DNA of 64,000 bases, taken from contig CM055816.1 in assembly GCA_029582265.1 (NCBI GenBank), positions 23,771,825 to 23,835,824 on the forward strand, in the 5' to 3' direction. The stretch comes from Zoroaster sp. YZ-2022 (lineage: Eukaryota; Echinodermata; Asteroidea; Forcipulatida; Zoroasteridae). Positions 1-11,007 of the stretch are shown here, piece by piece. Within the stretch, counting starts at the first letter, position 1. Every line of letters begins with the position of its first letter. A program made the translations under genes and the position numbers. A model generated the notes under the pieces. The model was not told where the DNA came from, searched no databases, and saw only the letters and a program-made list of their open reading frames with translations.

Positions 1-34
1 AGATAGTAACTCGCCGCGGCGAGATAGTAACTTG
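1..34. repeat. 21-bp minisatellite remnant with palindromic core
   Basis: About 1.6 units of a 21-bp repeat cut by the window edge. Each unit is AGATAGTAACTCG followed by CCGCGGCG, and the centre CTCGCCGCGGCGAG is a perfect palindrome. It has the same design as the 21-bp arrays at 62.7 and 63.9 kb, which keep AGATA-TAA-TCG but carry a TACGTAC core. Confidence 0.6.
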
Positions 35-561
35 AAAAAAAAATTGGGTTGTGGCCCTTTAACGCTTCCGTAGTTTGATGTATTTTGTTAAACCCAAATA
101 AAAATACATGAAAAATTTACTCTTTTTGTGGACAAGTATAAAAAATAACAAATAATTTAAAAAAAGGATGCGGCCTCAAAAAAGGATGCGGGCGGGGACG
201 ATCAACTGGTATTTTTTTTTACTTGGCCTAATAGGATCCTGCTATTTCCTGAAGGGGAGGATTTTTTTTAGAAGGGAAATCAAGTCTGAAAACCATCATA
301 AAAGTGGATTTTAAAGATGCATAGTTTTCGCTTTCTGTACCCCAAAAAATTGATAGAATCATTTTTTAACTGGTTAGTGGTTGCAAAAAAATTCCAAAAA
401 AACCCTTAAAAAGTGGCAGTTGGATACGACATTCTTTCCCTGCTAAAATCACATGCCTGGATATTTTGCAAAAGTTTTGATTGGGTTCGACATTCTTTCC
501 CAAAATGACTTCGTGAAAATTGTTATAAATGTACTGTATACAGTTACCGTATATTTGTGGA
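35..561. other. Non-coding, nothing recognised
   Basis: AT-rich sequence with homopolymer A and T runs and a short internal duplication of an AAAAAAGGATGCGG-like word near 163-190. No open frame, RNA gene or repeat end was recognised. Confidence 0.5.
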
Positions 562-912
562 GTGTCGTGGCCTAGCGGTCTAGCTTACTGGACTCAAGTT
601 CTGGTGTTAGCAGCAGAATGTGGGTTCGCATCCCGGTCGCGACACTTGTGTCCTTGAGCAAGACACTTAACCATAATTGCTTATAGGGGCAGAGGCAGTT
701 TAACAACTGCCTTGTTCTGACTAGCTACCCCTCTCAGTCCTATTCGCACCGTGAAGAGGCTGGTTATTAACTTGTCTTGTTTCGGTGGGAGGGGCTGGTT
801 TCTTCAGTGTGGAGTCGTTGTAACAACTCAATGACTTAGTAGCCTCCACCTTGGAGTGGCCATTGGCCTTGTGTGGGGCGATTTGCATAATAAAAAAAAA
901 ATTAAAAAAAAT
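562..912 (+). mobile_element. tRNA-Leu-derived SINE with V-SINE-like core
   Basis: The head (562-645) folds like a tRNA: GTGTCG at its start pairs with CGACAC at its end, and the anticodon region ACTCAAGTTCT matches tRNA-Leu(CAA), including an extra arm. It is followed by CCTTGAGCAAGACACTTAAC, a core word widespread in deuterostome SINEs, and then by an unrelated body that ends in an A-rich tail at about 888-912. The tail and body show that this is a retroposed SINE on the plus strand rather than a tRNA gene. Confidence 0.8.
568..633 (+). promoter_or_regulatory. RNA polymerase III A and B boxes of the SINE
   Basis: The A box reads TGGCCTAGCGG at 568-578 and the B box GGTTCGCATCC at 623-633. 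Both are close to the tRNA consensus, so this copy keeps an internal pol III promoter. Confidence 0.7.
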
Positions 913-1252
913 ATTACTGTATACAATTAGCCTTAGAATCGAAATTACTGCGCGCATGCGCATTGACTTGTAAAACAACCTTGCGTTATGGAAAAATTAC
1001 TACACTTGAATACGAGGATGTGTACAAAGTATTATTCTGTTTATAATTAATTTCAAAGAAAAATTCTGATTATTACTGTGCCCTGTGGTCTCAGTGCACA
1101 CATGTACAGTACTGTATGTAAACTTATGATTTTTTTTATTTATTTCAAACTTGCAAACAGCCACACTTATATAATTAGAATTTATGGACCCAAGCATAAT
1201 CAGCTATTGTGTGATGGCTCAGTTTTGTGAAATTTCATGTGTGTCTTATTTT
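913..1252. other. Non-coding, nothing recognised
   Basis: AT-rich sequence between the SINE tail and the first TTAA MITE. No feature was recognised. Confidence 0.5.
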
Positions 1253-1473
1253 GTTCAGTATCATCACAATCAGTGCAGATTTCCATTTAGGATATTGAAT
1301 CGGTGTCCTAGTTTAAGATGAAAACAGTGACTGAACATTACTGGCTCATTTATGCAGCAGCAACAGTAATAGGTGTGACCTTATCATGTGGGGTATTATT
1401 TTCAGTCACTGAGTTTAATTATCTAATTTAACTAGCACTCTGATTCCATGCCCTGTTGATGATGTCCCTTTAA
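1253..1473. mobile_element. TTAA-type MITE copy 1 (decayed left arm)
   Basis: The right arm contains GATTCCATGCCCTGTTGATG and ends in TTAA at 1470-1473. The left arm (from about 1256) is the degraded reverse complement and shares AATCGGTGTCCTAG with the copies at 1.95 and 19.6 kb. The TTAA ends suggest a piggyBac-like target, but the left TTAA is lost, so the left boundary is approximate. Confidence 0.6.
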
Positions 1474-1688
1474 GTGGCCATGACACTGCAGGAATGTTGT
1501 ACTCTTCAATGTTTAATTTGACAGTGGTTTTTATTTTTGTGTATTCTCTAACTCTAACAGATCTTGTGGTTTGGAGATGATGAAGGAATGACAGAATTAT
1601 TGATAAAACTTTAAGTTTCATGAAACAGTTAATGACACAGTTTCACCACCATTTATTTTTGCATTAGAACTGTATAGGCTTCAAAATA

Positions 1689-1929
1689 GTGGATTTATTA
1701 ACGGTCTTCAGTACATGGATCCTACTGCTGTTGAATGTCTGTGTTAATTTTGTGTTCATTCAAGCCGAAGTACTCCGACTCCCACTACACACTTCTCTAC
1801 ATCAGGTCAATGATGAGGTCAGGTCAAAGGTCACAGATGGTGTTTATGAACCACCAAGAGACAATCTAAGAGGAAAGCCAGGGTTAGGATTCTATGTGGA
1901 AATTGAACTGGGAACACCAAAAACAAAAG
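1689..1929 (+). CDS. BACE: First coding exon of a BACE-like aspartyl protease
   Basis: Eighty codons plus one base encode a hydrophobic signal peptide (residues about 5-26), a basic prodomain-like stretch and then DNLRGKPGLGFYVEIELGTP, which matches the first conserved block at the mature N-terminus of beta-secretases. The exon stops just before the expected DTGS active-site region at a good donor, AAAAG|GTAAAT, as expected for a BACE exon 1. BACE proteins are membrane-anchored aspartyl proteases of the secretory and endosomal pathway. The codon at the natural start is GTG, and no in-frame ATG lies just upstream. No later BACE exon was recognised on the plus strand, so this is a partial gene, a first exon with a distant remainder, or a stranded pseudo-exon. 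Confidence 0.7.
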
Positions 1930-1948
1930 GTAAATTGTTTGAAACAGT

Positions 1949-2167
1949 TTAAAGGCACAATATCATCACTCGTGATCAACAGGGCATGGAATCAGAGTGT
2001 TTGTTTTAGATTAACTCAGTGACTGAAAATAATATCCCACATGTTAAGGTCATATTACCGTTGCTGCTACATAAATGAGCCAGTATTTTTCAGTCACTGT
2101 GTAGGACACCGATTCCATGCCCTGTTGAAAGTCTGCTCTGATCATCGTGATGATATTGTCCATTTAA
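1949..2167. mobile_element. TTAA-type MITE copy 2
   Basis: TTAA at 1949-1952 and 2164-2167 encloses arms that begin AAGGCACAATATCATCAC and end GATGATATTGTCCATT. Inner arm words (GGGCATGGAATC and GATTCCATGCCC) are also complementary. It begins 19 bases after the BACE-like exon. Confidence 0.75.
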
Positions 2168-2210
2168 CCCTACATTCCTACAGGTATTTCACAGACACCC
2201 TGCTGAATGC

Positions 2211-2353
2211 AATTGCAACACAATGCAACAACAGAAAGTGTGCAGTCTGCATAACACAACAAGATCCATCAACTAGAACAATGATTCTTTTGTTCTCTGC
2301 TGAGGGCAACAAGATGCAACCATTTATTACTGTTGTTGCATCTTGTTGCATTG
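2211..2353. repeat. Inverted repeat with an R-family-like centre
   Basis: The arms at 2211-2234 and 2330-2353 are near-complementary 24-mers rich in TTGCA. The centre (about 2262-2330) resembles the segment at 31.1, 44.7 and 48.4 kb that contains AACTAGAACAAT and TTCTTTTGTT. The spanning 113-residue frame is probably a by-product of the repeat. Confidence 0.45.
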
Positions 2354-2360
2354 AACATGG

Positions 2361-3463
2361 TGAGGTTTTAAAGGGACATTAATTAAAACCCTCCTACACA
2401 TGGAGGCCACTCCGATCCACAAAATTCTGCTCTTGAGCCACCTTCAGTACATACATTTGTACAAGCCTGCTGTCCTTTCCAAGTAATCTTACAAAATCAA
2501 TTGTGTGCCACCCAAGGCCGTTGTAAATGTTTGAACTATATTAGTATGGCCTGCAATGTATCAATGGGAGACCACTTTACCCTGCAATCTCAGTGGTCAT
2601 GTGACAGTGCACAGAAGGGTAACCATATGAGGCCACTGGCAACAGCTAATGGCTTGGAGTGGCCTGAATGGGTTGTTTGCACTGATTGTAGGAGGGTTAA
2701 GTCTTTGAGTGGGTTTTACAATAAGTAAGTTTCAAAGAGTTTCATATTCTAATTTCACTCACAGTTGAGATTCCCCATTTGCCAAGAGATAAACTCATCA
2801 GAAAACTGAATAAAATTTATATTTTCACAATAACTCGCGGCCATTTTCTCAAGCCCTTTTTTTTTAAAATTAGAAACGGCCAATCTCAATCTTTGTTTAC
2901 ATCGCGGCATATTACAGTATGTAGTACAGTAGTAGAAAGAAACTCAATGAGACTCTGTGTACAATGCTTGGTTTTCTGATACACATGAACATCTTTCATG
3001 AATTTTCTGTCTATTCGCACCGTGCATGAGCTGTTGAGGGCACATGTTGTTAGACCACTGTGGGTGAAAGGGCACCGATAGTGCGTCGCGTGTTGTGTAG
3101 TTTGCAGTTGATGCATGTACGCGCGGAATATCTCCAGCGATCATTGACTAGTAGAAGTAAATGCACGTGTAGTACCATAACATACGCACATAAAGTGTAC
3201 GCACAACGCACACATGACGCAAAAGTGGCTGTCATCAAGACACTGGGTACAAATTCACCACTAGAGGGCTACGATGTGTGCTGAGCGAATACAGGGGTGA
3301 ATTTGACCATTTAGTGTTCAAACCGCTTGGTATGGGAAATTATCAGGGAGGTGATTTCAAAGTGGCATTTTTTTGCTTTTTGATTCAGAGTAACTTTTTC
3401 AGGAAGGCCTTATTTGGGGCGAATTGGTCAAGTGGCATGGATCAGTCCATCAAGTATGGCAAT
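2361..3463. other. Non-coding, nothing recognised
   Basis: No exon with convincing splice sites and no transposon ends were recognised. Several short frames on both strands look random. Confidence 0.45.
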
Positions 3464-3590
3464 CGGTCACGGTGCCAAGCGGTCACGGTGCCAAGCGGTC
3501 ACGGTGCCAAGCGGTCACGGTGCCAAGCGGTCACGGTGCCAAGCGGTCACGGTGCCAAGCGGTCACGGTGCCAAGCGGTCACGGTGCCAG
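3464..3590 (+). repeat. 16-bp minisatellite, about 8 units
   Basis: Near-perfect tandem copies of CGGTCACGGTGCCAAG. Because 16 is not a multiple of 3, the array is open in several frames and produces overlapping artefactual reading frames. Confidence 0.95.
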
Positions 3591-4861
3591 TCAATCAACA
3601 AATTGGTATTTTTTTATTAACCATAAAACCCTAGGTATTCTGGCTAGGAACCTTCCTGAATCCTCCAAAATCCATCAGTGCACTTTTGGAAACATGCCCT
3701 TATCTTCAAAATACACCATGCATTTCCGTTGGTGTTTCATATTCAGCACTTATGGCCTGTACTTCTTGCCAGGTAGTAATTTTGCCTCATTTGAAGAGGT
3801 GAAAGTACCAGTTTCCAACAGCGCTGAATTTTTCCAAAAAAGTGCCCCTTGGAGGATCTTGCAGGATATGGGGTTGTTAGGGTTAAGGAGGAAAGTATGA
3901 CTTGTTTTTTGTGCCGGATGACTGACTATACAAAAGTGCATGCAACTGTTTATGCAGCTACCCATGCCATGTGTATTGAACCTCCAATGACATGTCGGAT
4001 ATCATTTGCATATTGTACATTGTACATAAATTTGTGTCTTTTTGTGAATAAGCTGGGTGCATTTTCAGATGTTTTTAAAGACAAATGTTATTTTTGTCGG
4101 TATCATGGATGTCTCATAAATCATAAAAGTGAATAAAGTCATAAAGAATGGATTAGAGTAAATCTCTTTAAGTAAAACTGGAATATTTTTTTTCTTTATT
4201 TATTTTTGAGATTACCGATAGTGAGTATAGGCTGTATTGCACACAAGCCTACATGTAAGGCCTCATGTTTTTAGACGATGTCAATAGTAGCAGGCGTGTG
4301 TGTAATTACACTGGAGGTATTGATTGACTTGTGGAGCTGTTTATAAAGTGTGATTAATTTGACCTCAGTAATTCAATGATGGTAAAGTGTACATGCGCTT
4401 GGTAACAACTGGTTGCTTAGTAACAACCTTTCTGATACAGTTCTCGTTATCAGTGAAAATATTCATAATCCTGATTAAATTGTGTTCTCTTACATGTAGA
4501 TTGTTTTTGACTGGTAAAAGTATTGTCTTCAGGGTGGTCAAAATGACAGTAAAAACCAGTCAAAAATTCCCCAGTGTGCACATTTGGGTCAACAGTCAAA
4601 ACAATCTTGGGAATTTTGTAGAATCTCATGAATGCCAGGAATTTGGCCGTCGAAACAACATACTTTTTACACTAAGCTGAAACATTGATCAGATTCAAAA
4701 TCGTTACGGTGACACACTTTTTTTCGGCCATTTTTTTTTTTTTTAACCAACAGTGAAATATGTGATACATTTTATACGCTGGGACCAAATTTCCCAGACA
4801 CAAAGTATGGTGGCTAAGAGAGGCCTCACAAATCGGGCAAATGTTCATACCCCTATGTGAA
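3591..4861. other. Non-coding, nothing recognised
   Basis: AT-rich sequence with no conserved frame or repeat boundary recognised. Confidence 0.45.
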
Positions 4862-7806
4862 AAAGTCATTTAATTAGCTGTAAGAGGCCATCCACAATTT
4901 AAGACATTTTCAAAGGAGAATGGGGAATAAATATTTAGTGTTTTCTTGAAAATGTTGAACAACAATCAACGCACCATTTAGGGGTACACTGAGCGAGTAC
5001 TCAAATGTCGAAAATATTGGATAGCCTCAATTAAAATCAGTAATACTGTTGAAAAACCTGGTTCAATCAAGTGCAATAAACTGAGTGATACAGTACGAAC
5101 CGAATACAAATGTTTTCTTTCATTTCTGAGTTTGTGTATAAACGAAGTCTTCTAAACTTGACCACGTGACCTGACAGATCAGGACAAACGGCGACATGAG
5201 GTTTACAGAGACTATAGATAACTAAACCTCTCTCTGATATTATTGAAGGGTCATCTAACATAACATTACAAAGGGACACTGTTTTTTAAAGAATCCTTTT
5301 CCTTTCCAGTTTTAAGTTGAAAATTTAGTGCACCAGAATAATTTTGCACTAATGTTCCACTGATGCTGGAGAGGGAGAGGCGTTGGATATGGGTGGGGAG
5401 AAAGGGGGTAAGGGGAGTAGGAGAAGGGGTGAGGTGGAGGGGTGGAGTTAGATAAGGGGCGGGGAGGGGATCAAATGCCAATAACCCAATAAATATCCAA
5501 GGGTTGTTCTACACCTCCCTCCCCTCCCCAGCTCCTCCACATCTGTGCATTCCGAGATAACAAAGACAACTCGCCCCATAATTGACGATGACTGACACCA
5601 ATAGAGGGCGCTGTTTAGAGTGGGTGATCTCTTTTACACTTACTCATTCTAAAAGCGCCTTCCTATGGTTTCAATGTGTTTCTACATGGTCTGATCATTA
5701 TATCCTTCGTACCCCAGATTGGAACCAGCAGTGTTACAACTAGTGTTGGACCCCATAAACCCTTGGGGGGGGGGGGGGGGGGGGGCATAATTATGCTCCT
5801 ATGCAGGCCCTGCGATTTATCGGAGGGGGGTAGCCCCCCCCCCCCAAACATTTGTCTAGGGCTGAACAAATACCTAGATTTGCATATTCCTCAAAATATA
5901 AATGTACAATGCAATGGAACTCTGCCTACCTTGTCCACACTCCTTGTAAGTTACGTTTTAACAAATATTTGCCCCGAGAATAGGTTAATAGACGAGACGA
6001 CTGTGATCCAGGAGAAAGCCCGCCCTCTATCGTCGTCATCGTTTCATCAGTTATCAGTATCTCTCTCTGTAAAACAGTACCCGGATCCAGGTAGGGAGGC
6101 AAACAAGGGGTAGGCGTAGCCTCAGTAAAACATGGGGGACACAATGTAAAAATGGTAAACGTAATAACGCATAGATTTATTTTGATGGTGATGACAAGGT
6201 GGTTCCCCCTCCCCAGTGTGGTACCTGTTTGAGATTTGTTTTCCAGACCAGATACAATCGCCTATAAACTATCCAAAACAGATTTTTATTATTACTGTTA
6301 CTCCAACCAGTATTAACTCTGACTTACTTTTATAATAACAAAGTGAAGAAAAAAACCTCCACAAACAATGAAACAAAATCATCCTCCAAATCGATCTTGG
6401 ACCAAGGTGAACATCTCTGTCACTATGCTGGGAAACTATACCAGCTATAGACAGCCAGCAATCGGTGATTAATTAGATATTAATTCATGCTCCCTTCGTT
6501 CTTCTGATGGTGAAACCCTTGTTGTGCACAAATCACGTAAACAGGCTGGGGCCTTTTCCATTGCCGCCCCCCGTTTAAGGAATAGCCTACCCATCCCCAT
6601 CAGAAATTCGAACAGTGTTCTGTTCTTCAAAAAGGCTCTGAAGACCTATCTTTCCCCAAATAGTAGCTGGTTGTCTTTCTTTCTTTTGTCTTAGTTCCTT
6701 TTCCTTTCCTTGTTATAGCGCCTTGTATCCTGTGGTAATTTGGCGCTCTATAAATCCAGTTATTATTTATTATTATTATTAATTATACGGCCTGGGTATG
6801 AGATTTTACGATAGATTCTAACAGTTGATTCCTACTAGCTCGACAGTAGATTACAGGCAAAAGAAAGGAAAAGAAAGGGGGAACATAAAGGAAAGAAAGT
6901 TTACTTCGGGGAACGGGAGATTGACATGGAAATTGAAGTGGGACAAATATGTTATGCAAGATGACCCCATAGGGATACTCTGATGTTTGTTTAATACCAG
7001 TTGATTTTTTTTTTACATTGGAATAAAAATCAAGAAATTGGATAGCGACACAGAAGAAGAAGTTTCGAAAAAGATAGACCTTAATGACTTTCATAACTCA
7101 CATCTGAAGAAATCATCGGAAAACTCACTGAAATTTGCCAAGTTCAGGTTTGAATACCCTTAAGATGAAATTGATTGACCATTCAACGAAAGCGATAATA
7201 AATTTTCACAAAATCCTTTGCTCATAGATAACTGTTAATTTGATTGCATCAATCGCAAAAGATTCCAAACATCAAATTTCAGGATGACACAATTGAAGTC
7301 ATGAATGCCAAACAACTGAAATAGAACTAAATAAACGCATTTGAGTATAATATGAATGAAATAATGATTGCTTATAAATTAATTTGACAACAGAGAAAAA
7401 AGAAGCACTAGTTGATTGGATCATTAAAACGGCGCTTCTTCAATTGGCCAGGAAAACCTATACTATCTCACTGACAAAATACGATGACTCGGACAGGTAT
7501 ACAGCTCACTCTGTTATTGTTTCATCAGTTTTATTCATTCGATATTCAGTCATGTTCCCTATCTACCGGCAGTAGAGATATAGTTACGATTGGATCCATC
7601 ACATTGTAAAGAACCCGTCTACTGGTTCAGTTGTGCATGTGCCTCGTTCTGATTCTCATAGACTTGTGTACAGGAAAGCAAAGATGGCTGCGGTTTATTA
7701 ATTAAAGGTCTATTACACCTATAGGATGGAAGGATTCGGTTGACAAGAGATCATACACGTATGAAATATTTAATATTAAATTAATATAATTATGAATGTG
7801 CATGAA
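4862..7806. repeat. Interspersed repeat R, copy A
   Basis: Co-linear with copies at 28.88-31.5 and 46.33-48.8 kb. Shared landmarks are TTAGCTGTAAGAGGCCATCC, a minus-strand frame beginning MSLCNVMLD, polypurine and poly-G stretches, AGAGGGCGCTGTTTAGA, and a plus-strand frame ending HVPRSDSHRLVYRKAKMAAV just before a stop. Copy A has a poly-G run near 5766-5786 and is interrupted by a CR1/L2-like fragment at 6486-6781. No transposase or reverse transcriptase was recognised in R and its exact ends are not fixed. Confidence 0.75.
6486..6781 (+). mobile_element. CR1/L2-like non-LTR retrotransposon, 3' end
   Basis: The plus strand encodes a decayed reverse-transcriptase tail with AFSIAAPRLRNSLPI and FKKALKTYLF, a hallmark of the C-terminus of CR1/L2-type ORF2. 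It is followed by a short 3' UTR with GCGCTCTATAAAT and an (ATT)n tail. It interrupts repeat R copy A just after ATTAGATATTAATTC, where copy C continues without a break. Confidence 0.75.
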
Positions 7807-9498
7807 GGGCCGGTCACATATGAAACGGCCCCTAAGCAGACTGGTTTACTGCTTGAATTTTCTTTCAGATTTGATATATTTTTGTTTTTATTTCTTCAAC
7901 CTGTTGTCCTTTTCCTTGAAATTAGCCTTTGAAATAGATCTTTGTAATGAGAAACATGAAACTTTAAAAAAGTAAACAGTTTTTAGTTTTTTTAAGGGCT
8001 GATGTTAGTTTCTTAAAATTCTTTGGAATGTAATTTTTTGAAGCTTAAAATGTTTCATGTTTTCGTTACTGTTCCTTATTTCTTAGAGTTGCTTAGCATA
8101 AAATAACTGGATTGTATGAATGTATTTTCCAAAAAATGATTTAATTTACAGATGTCTTAAGTTGCGTTTAAAAATCAGGGCAGTGTGGAATTAACAGTAA
8201 TGCAAGTCATTGCACATAGAAATCTAGGAAGGTCAAATAAATGTAATGATTAGGTATGGAATAACTATGTCAAATGTTTCCATCCATAGAAAAAGTTTAC
8301 AAAAGGTTGTTTAATTCCTGGAAATGTTATAAAAGCTGATTTCAATGCTTGGAAAAGTTATGAATCTTATGTTCATGTTTGTAAAGTCATAACAAAATGT
8401 TCATATGTCAATACAAAATGTACTGTCATTTTGAAATAACTAAATTGTCCTTATAAAATATTCACAACAAAACATGAACATTTTAACCTGTCAACTATGA
8501 GTTATCATATTTAGTCTGAAGAGGTCATGGAATATTTGCCCAGAAATGTTTGGAATCCAATGTTAATGAATTAGCAGGTGGATACATGATCCTTGTTTAT
8601 ATCCAATTAGTCTTGATACTGCCTAGTGTATATGTGCTTTGACCATCCCATGACTCTGTCTATTATTGATCATTTACACACTGCTTTGTAGAGTCCATAG
8701 TATGACATCAAAGATATCTACAGCAGGGAATAGTTATAGATATTTGGGTTATTTTAACAATGACAACAAGATCTGAAATGGCCGTTGTATTCCCTGATTG
8801 TCATTTGTGGAAAGGTTTCCCCATAGTATTACACATATTTCCTGCTTTAGATATCACTGACACAAGAGGTTTGTACAAAACGTAATGAGGTTTCTTGAAA
8901 GAGTATCTGACACACTACAGCAATGGATTTACTCCCAATTTCGTAGTGTTACTGAACAGGAAATGGTGCTTACCGAATACATTCTGTAAGTAACATGAAA
9001 CTGGCTACCAGCCAAATGGAATATGCATCCTGTTTCACTTTGGCTGGTTACCATGAAATCAAACTAAGCAATTATTTCTACTAAGCAGCTATTTCAACCA
9101 TCAACTCTATGAAATTGGCTTTGGTTGTCTTGTTTTTAAGGAGATCTTTATTTTAAGCAGAGTTTTCTTGATTTCCTTGAGAATGAGGGATGTGTTGATG
9201 TGATAAGATTTTAAGTTAAAAAGTGGGTTACACCAGTCATGATTTGAAGGTACAGTGTAATACTTCTATAGACCTCTTTTTACAATGCGGCCATCTTGGT
9301 CAGATTCCCTGCATACATAATGACTATTTTCCTTCCAGCCTCGGTTTGTTTACATTGATTTGAATGGAAGAAAAACAAGATGGCTGGGGTCCACACAAAA
9401 TGTTTACTACAGTCTGCAGACTAGAGGTGTCTGATGTCTGTAATTATTCTCCTTGGCATTTGTTCATGTAAGAGCGAAGATAAAAGATAATACATTGT
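7807..9498. other. Non-coding, nothing recognised
   Basis: AT-rich unique-looking sequence with no long open frame, repeat boundary or RNA gene seen. Confidence 0.5.
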
Positions 9499-9985
9499 AC
9501 TTATGTTTACAGCATCATGGTTATTGACACCCACTTTACTCAGTACAATAAGTACTCATTCAGTGTACTTGACAATCTATAATGTCTGGAGAGTCTGCAG
9601 AATTCTAGTACTGTGTAGCAGTGATTATGACTGGAGAATACTTATGTTTACAGCATCATGGTTATTGACACCCATTTTACTCAGTACAATAAGTACTCAT
9701 TCAGTGTACTTGATAATCTATAATGTCTGGAGAGTCTGCAGAATTCTAGTACTGTGTAGCAGTGATTATGACTGGATAATACTTATGTTTACAGCATCAT
9801 GGTTATTGACACCCATTTTGGCTCAGTGTACTTGATAATCTGTAATGTCTAAGTCTGCAGAATCATTAGCAGTGATTATGACTGGATAATACTTATGTAC
9901 ATGGTTATTGACAATCTATAATGTCATTCAGTGTATGACAATCTATAATGTCTGGAGGAATTCTAGTACTGTGTAGCAGTGATTA
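9499..9985 (+). repeat. Tandem repeat of about 141 bp, 3 decaying units
   Basis: Units begin ACTTATGTTTACAGCATCAT at about 9499, 9641 and 9781. The first two are nearly identical, and later ones are progressively shortened by internal deletions. Confidence 0.9.
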
Positions 9986-10547
9986 TGACTGGTGTAGCCC
10001 TGTAGCAGTAAGACTCATTTGACATAAGGATGGCATGCCTAAAAGTACAAAAATACTCTGAAATATTACTGCCTTGATCATACAAATATTATGTAGACGT
10101 ACTCGAGTACATAAAGACATATGAAGATGTGACAGCTGTGATGAAATATGAAATATCAAGAGGTGTGAATCAAAGACATTCTATGTCTCAAAACTTGAGT
10201 TATCATTCCTAAAATAACCGCGCATTATTCTGTTATGGTAATCTCCAAAAACAAAATGAAAGGAACATTTTACGGTGTTTTTAAATCTTTAGGCGTGCCA
10301 TCCTTAAAGTCAGGATTTTGTTATTATATTAAATACTGAAGAAGTATGCTTAAGTCACCTTATTTTTCTTATTGGAAGAAATTTTCAGGTATTTTTAAAA
10401 TTATTTTTTAAAAGTTTTATTACATTTTTGTTCTGGTGGTGGTGGTGGGGGGCTGGGAGGAAGGGATGGGAGGAAGGGGTTGGAGAGGAAACACTGCAGA
10501 AATTGGTTTCACACAAACGTATTTTTAGCAAATTAGATTGATAGCAA
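9986..10547. other. Non-coding, nothing recognised
   Basis: No gene or repeat end seen, apart from a G-rich patch near 10435-10490. Confidence 0.45.
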
Positions 10548-10661
10548 GTAAGACTAATTGCGGTGACACCATGTGGAATCTCAATTGAGTAGTAATTAGT
10601 TCTGAAAAGAACTGGTGGTACAACTCGACGTTTCGATCAGTATGCTCTGATCGTCCTCAGG
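10548..10661 (-). mobile_element. Penelope-type terminal repeat with hammerhead-like hairpin
   Basis: Shared over about 114 bp with 53345-53458. On the minus strand it reads CTGAGGA, a perfect stem (GATCAG / CTGATC, loop AGCATA) and GAAACG, which matches the CUGANGA - stem II - GAAA core order of hammerhead ribozymes. Hammerhead motifs are known in the terminal repeats of Penelope-like elements. The stray C before stem II and the lack of an identified stem III and cleavage site leave activity unproven. Confidence 0.5.
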
Positions 10662-11007
10662 AGAATGCCGGACTCTGGAAAATGCTGCTGCTTAAGTAGA
10701 CTGCTGGAGGATCATCCCATGATAGCAATCAAAGCTAGCAAAAAGGATTAATATTCACATATCAAAAAATTTCATTTTGAACAAGTATGAAAGTTTCATT
10801 GCTATCCTATGAACAGAAAAGACGGTTGCGGTTACAATTTAGCGCACGGTAAATTCAGTGACTATAATGGAGACCAATGGCTAAGTGCAAGCTATAACGC
10901 GCGCTAGGCGTTGCGTGACGATCCCGCTTTTGAGTTTCCCAACTAGTGGTGCTTGAGCGCATGCGTGAATGTAATTAGCATATTTCATTAGAATGGCCTA
11001 TTGTAAA
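10662..11007. other. Non-coding, nothing recognised
   Basis: Unremarkable sequence between two repeats. No gene seen. Confidence 0.45.

Noticed and set aside
562..645. A genuine tRNA-Leu(CAA) gene
   Set aside because: The tRNA-like part is fused to a SINE core and A-rich tail, and the stems are imperfect; it is a SINE head.
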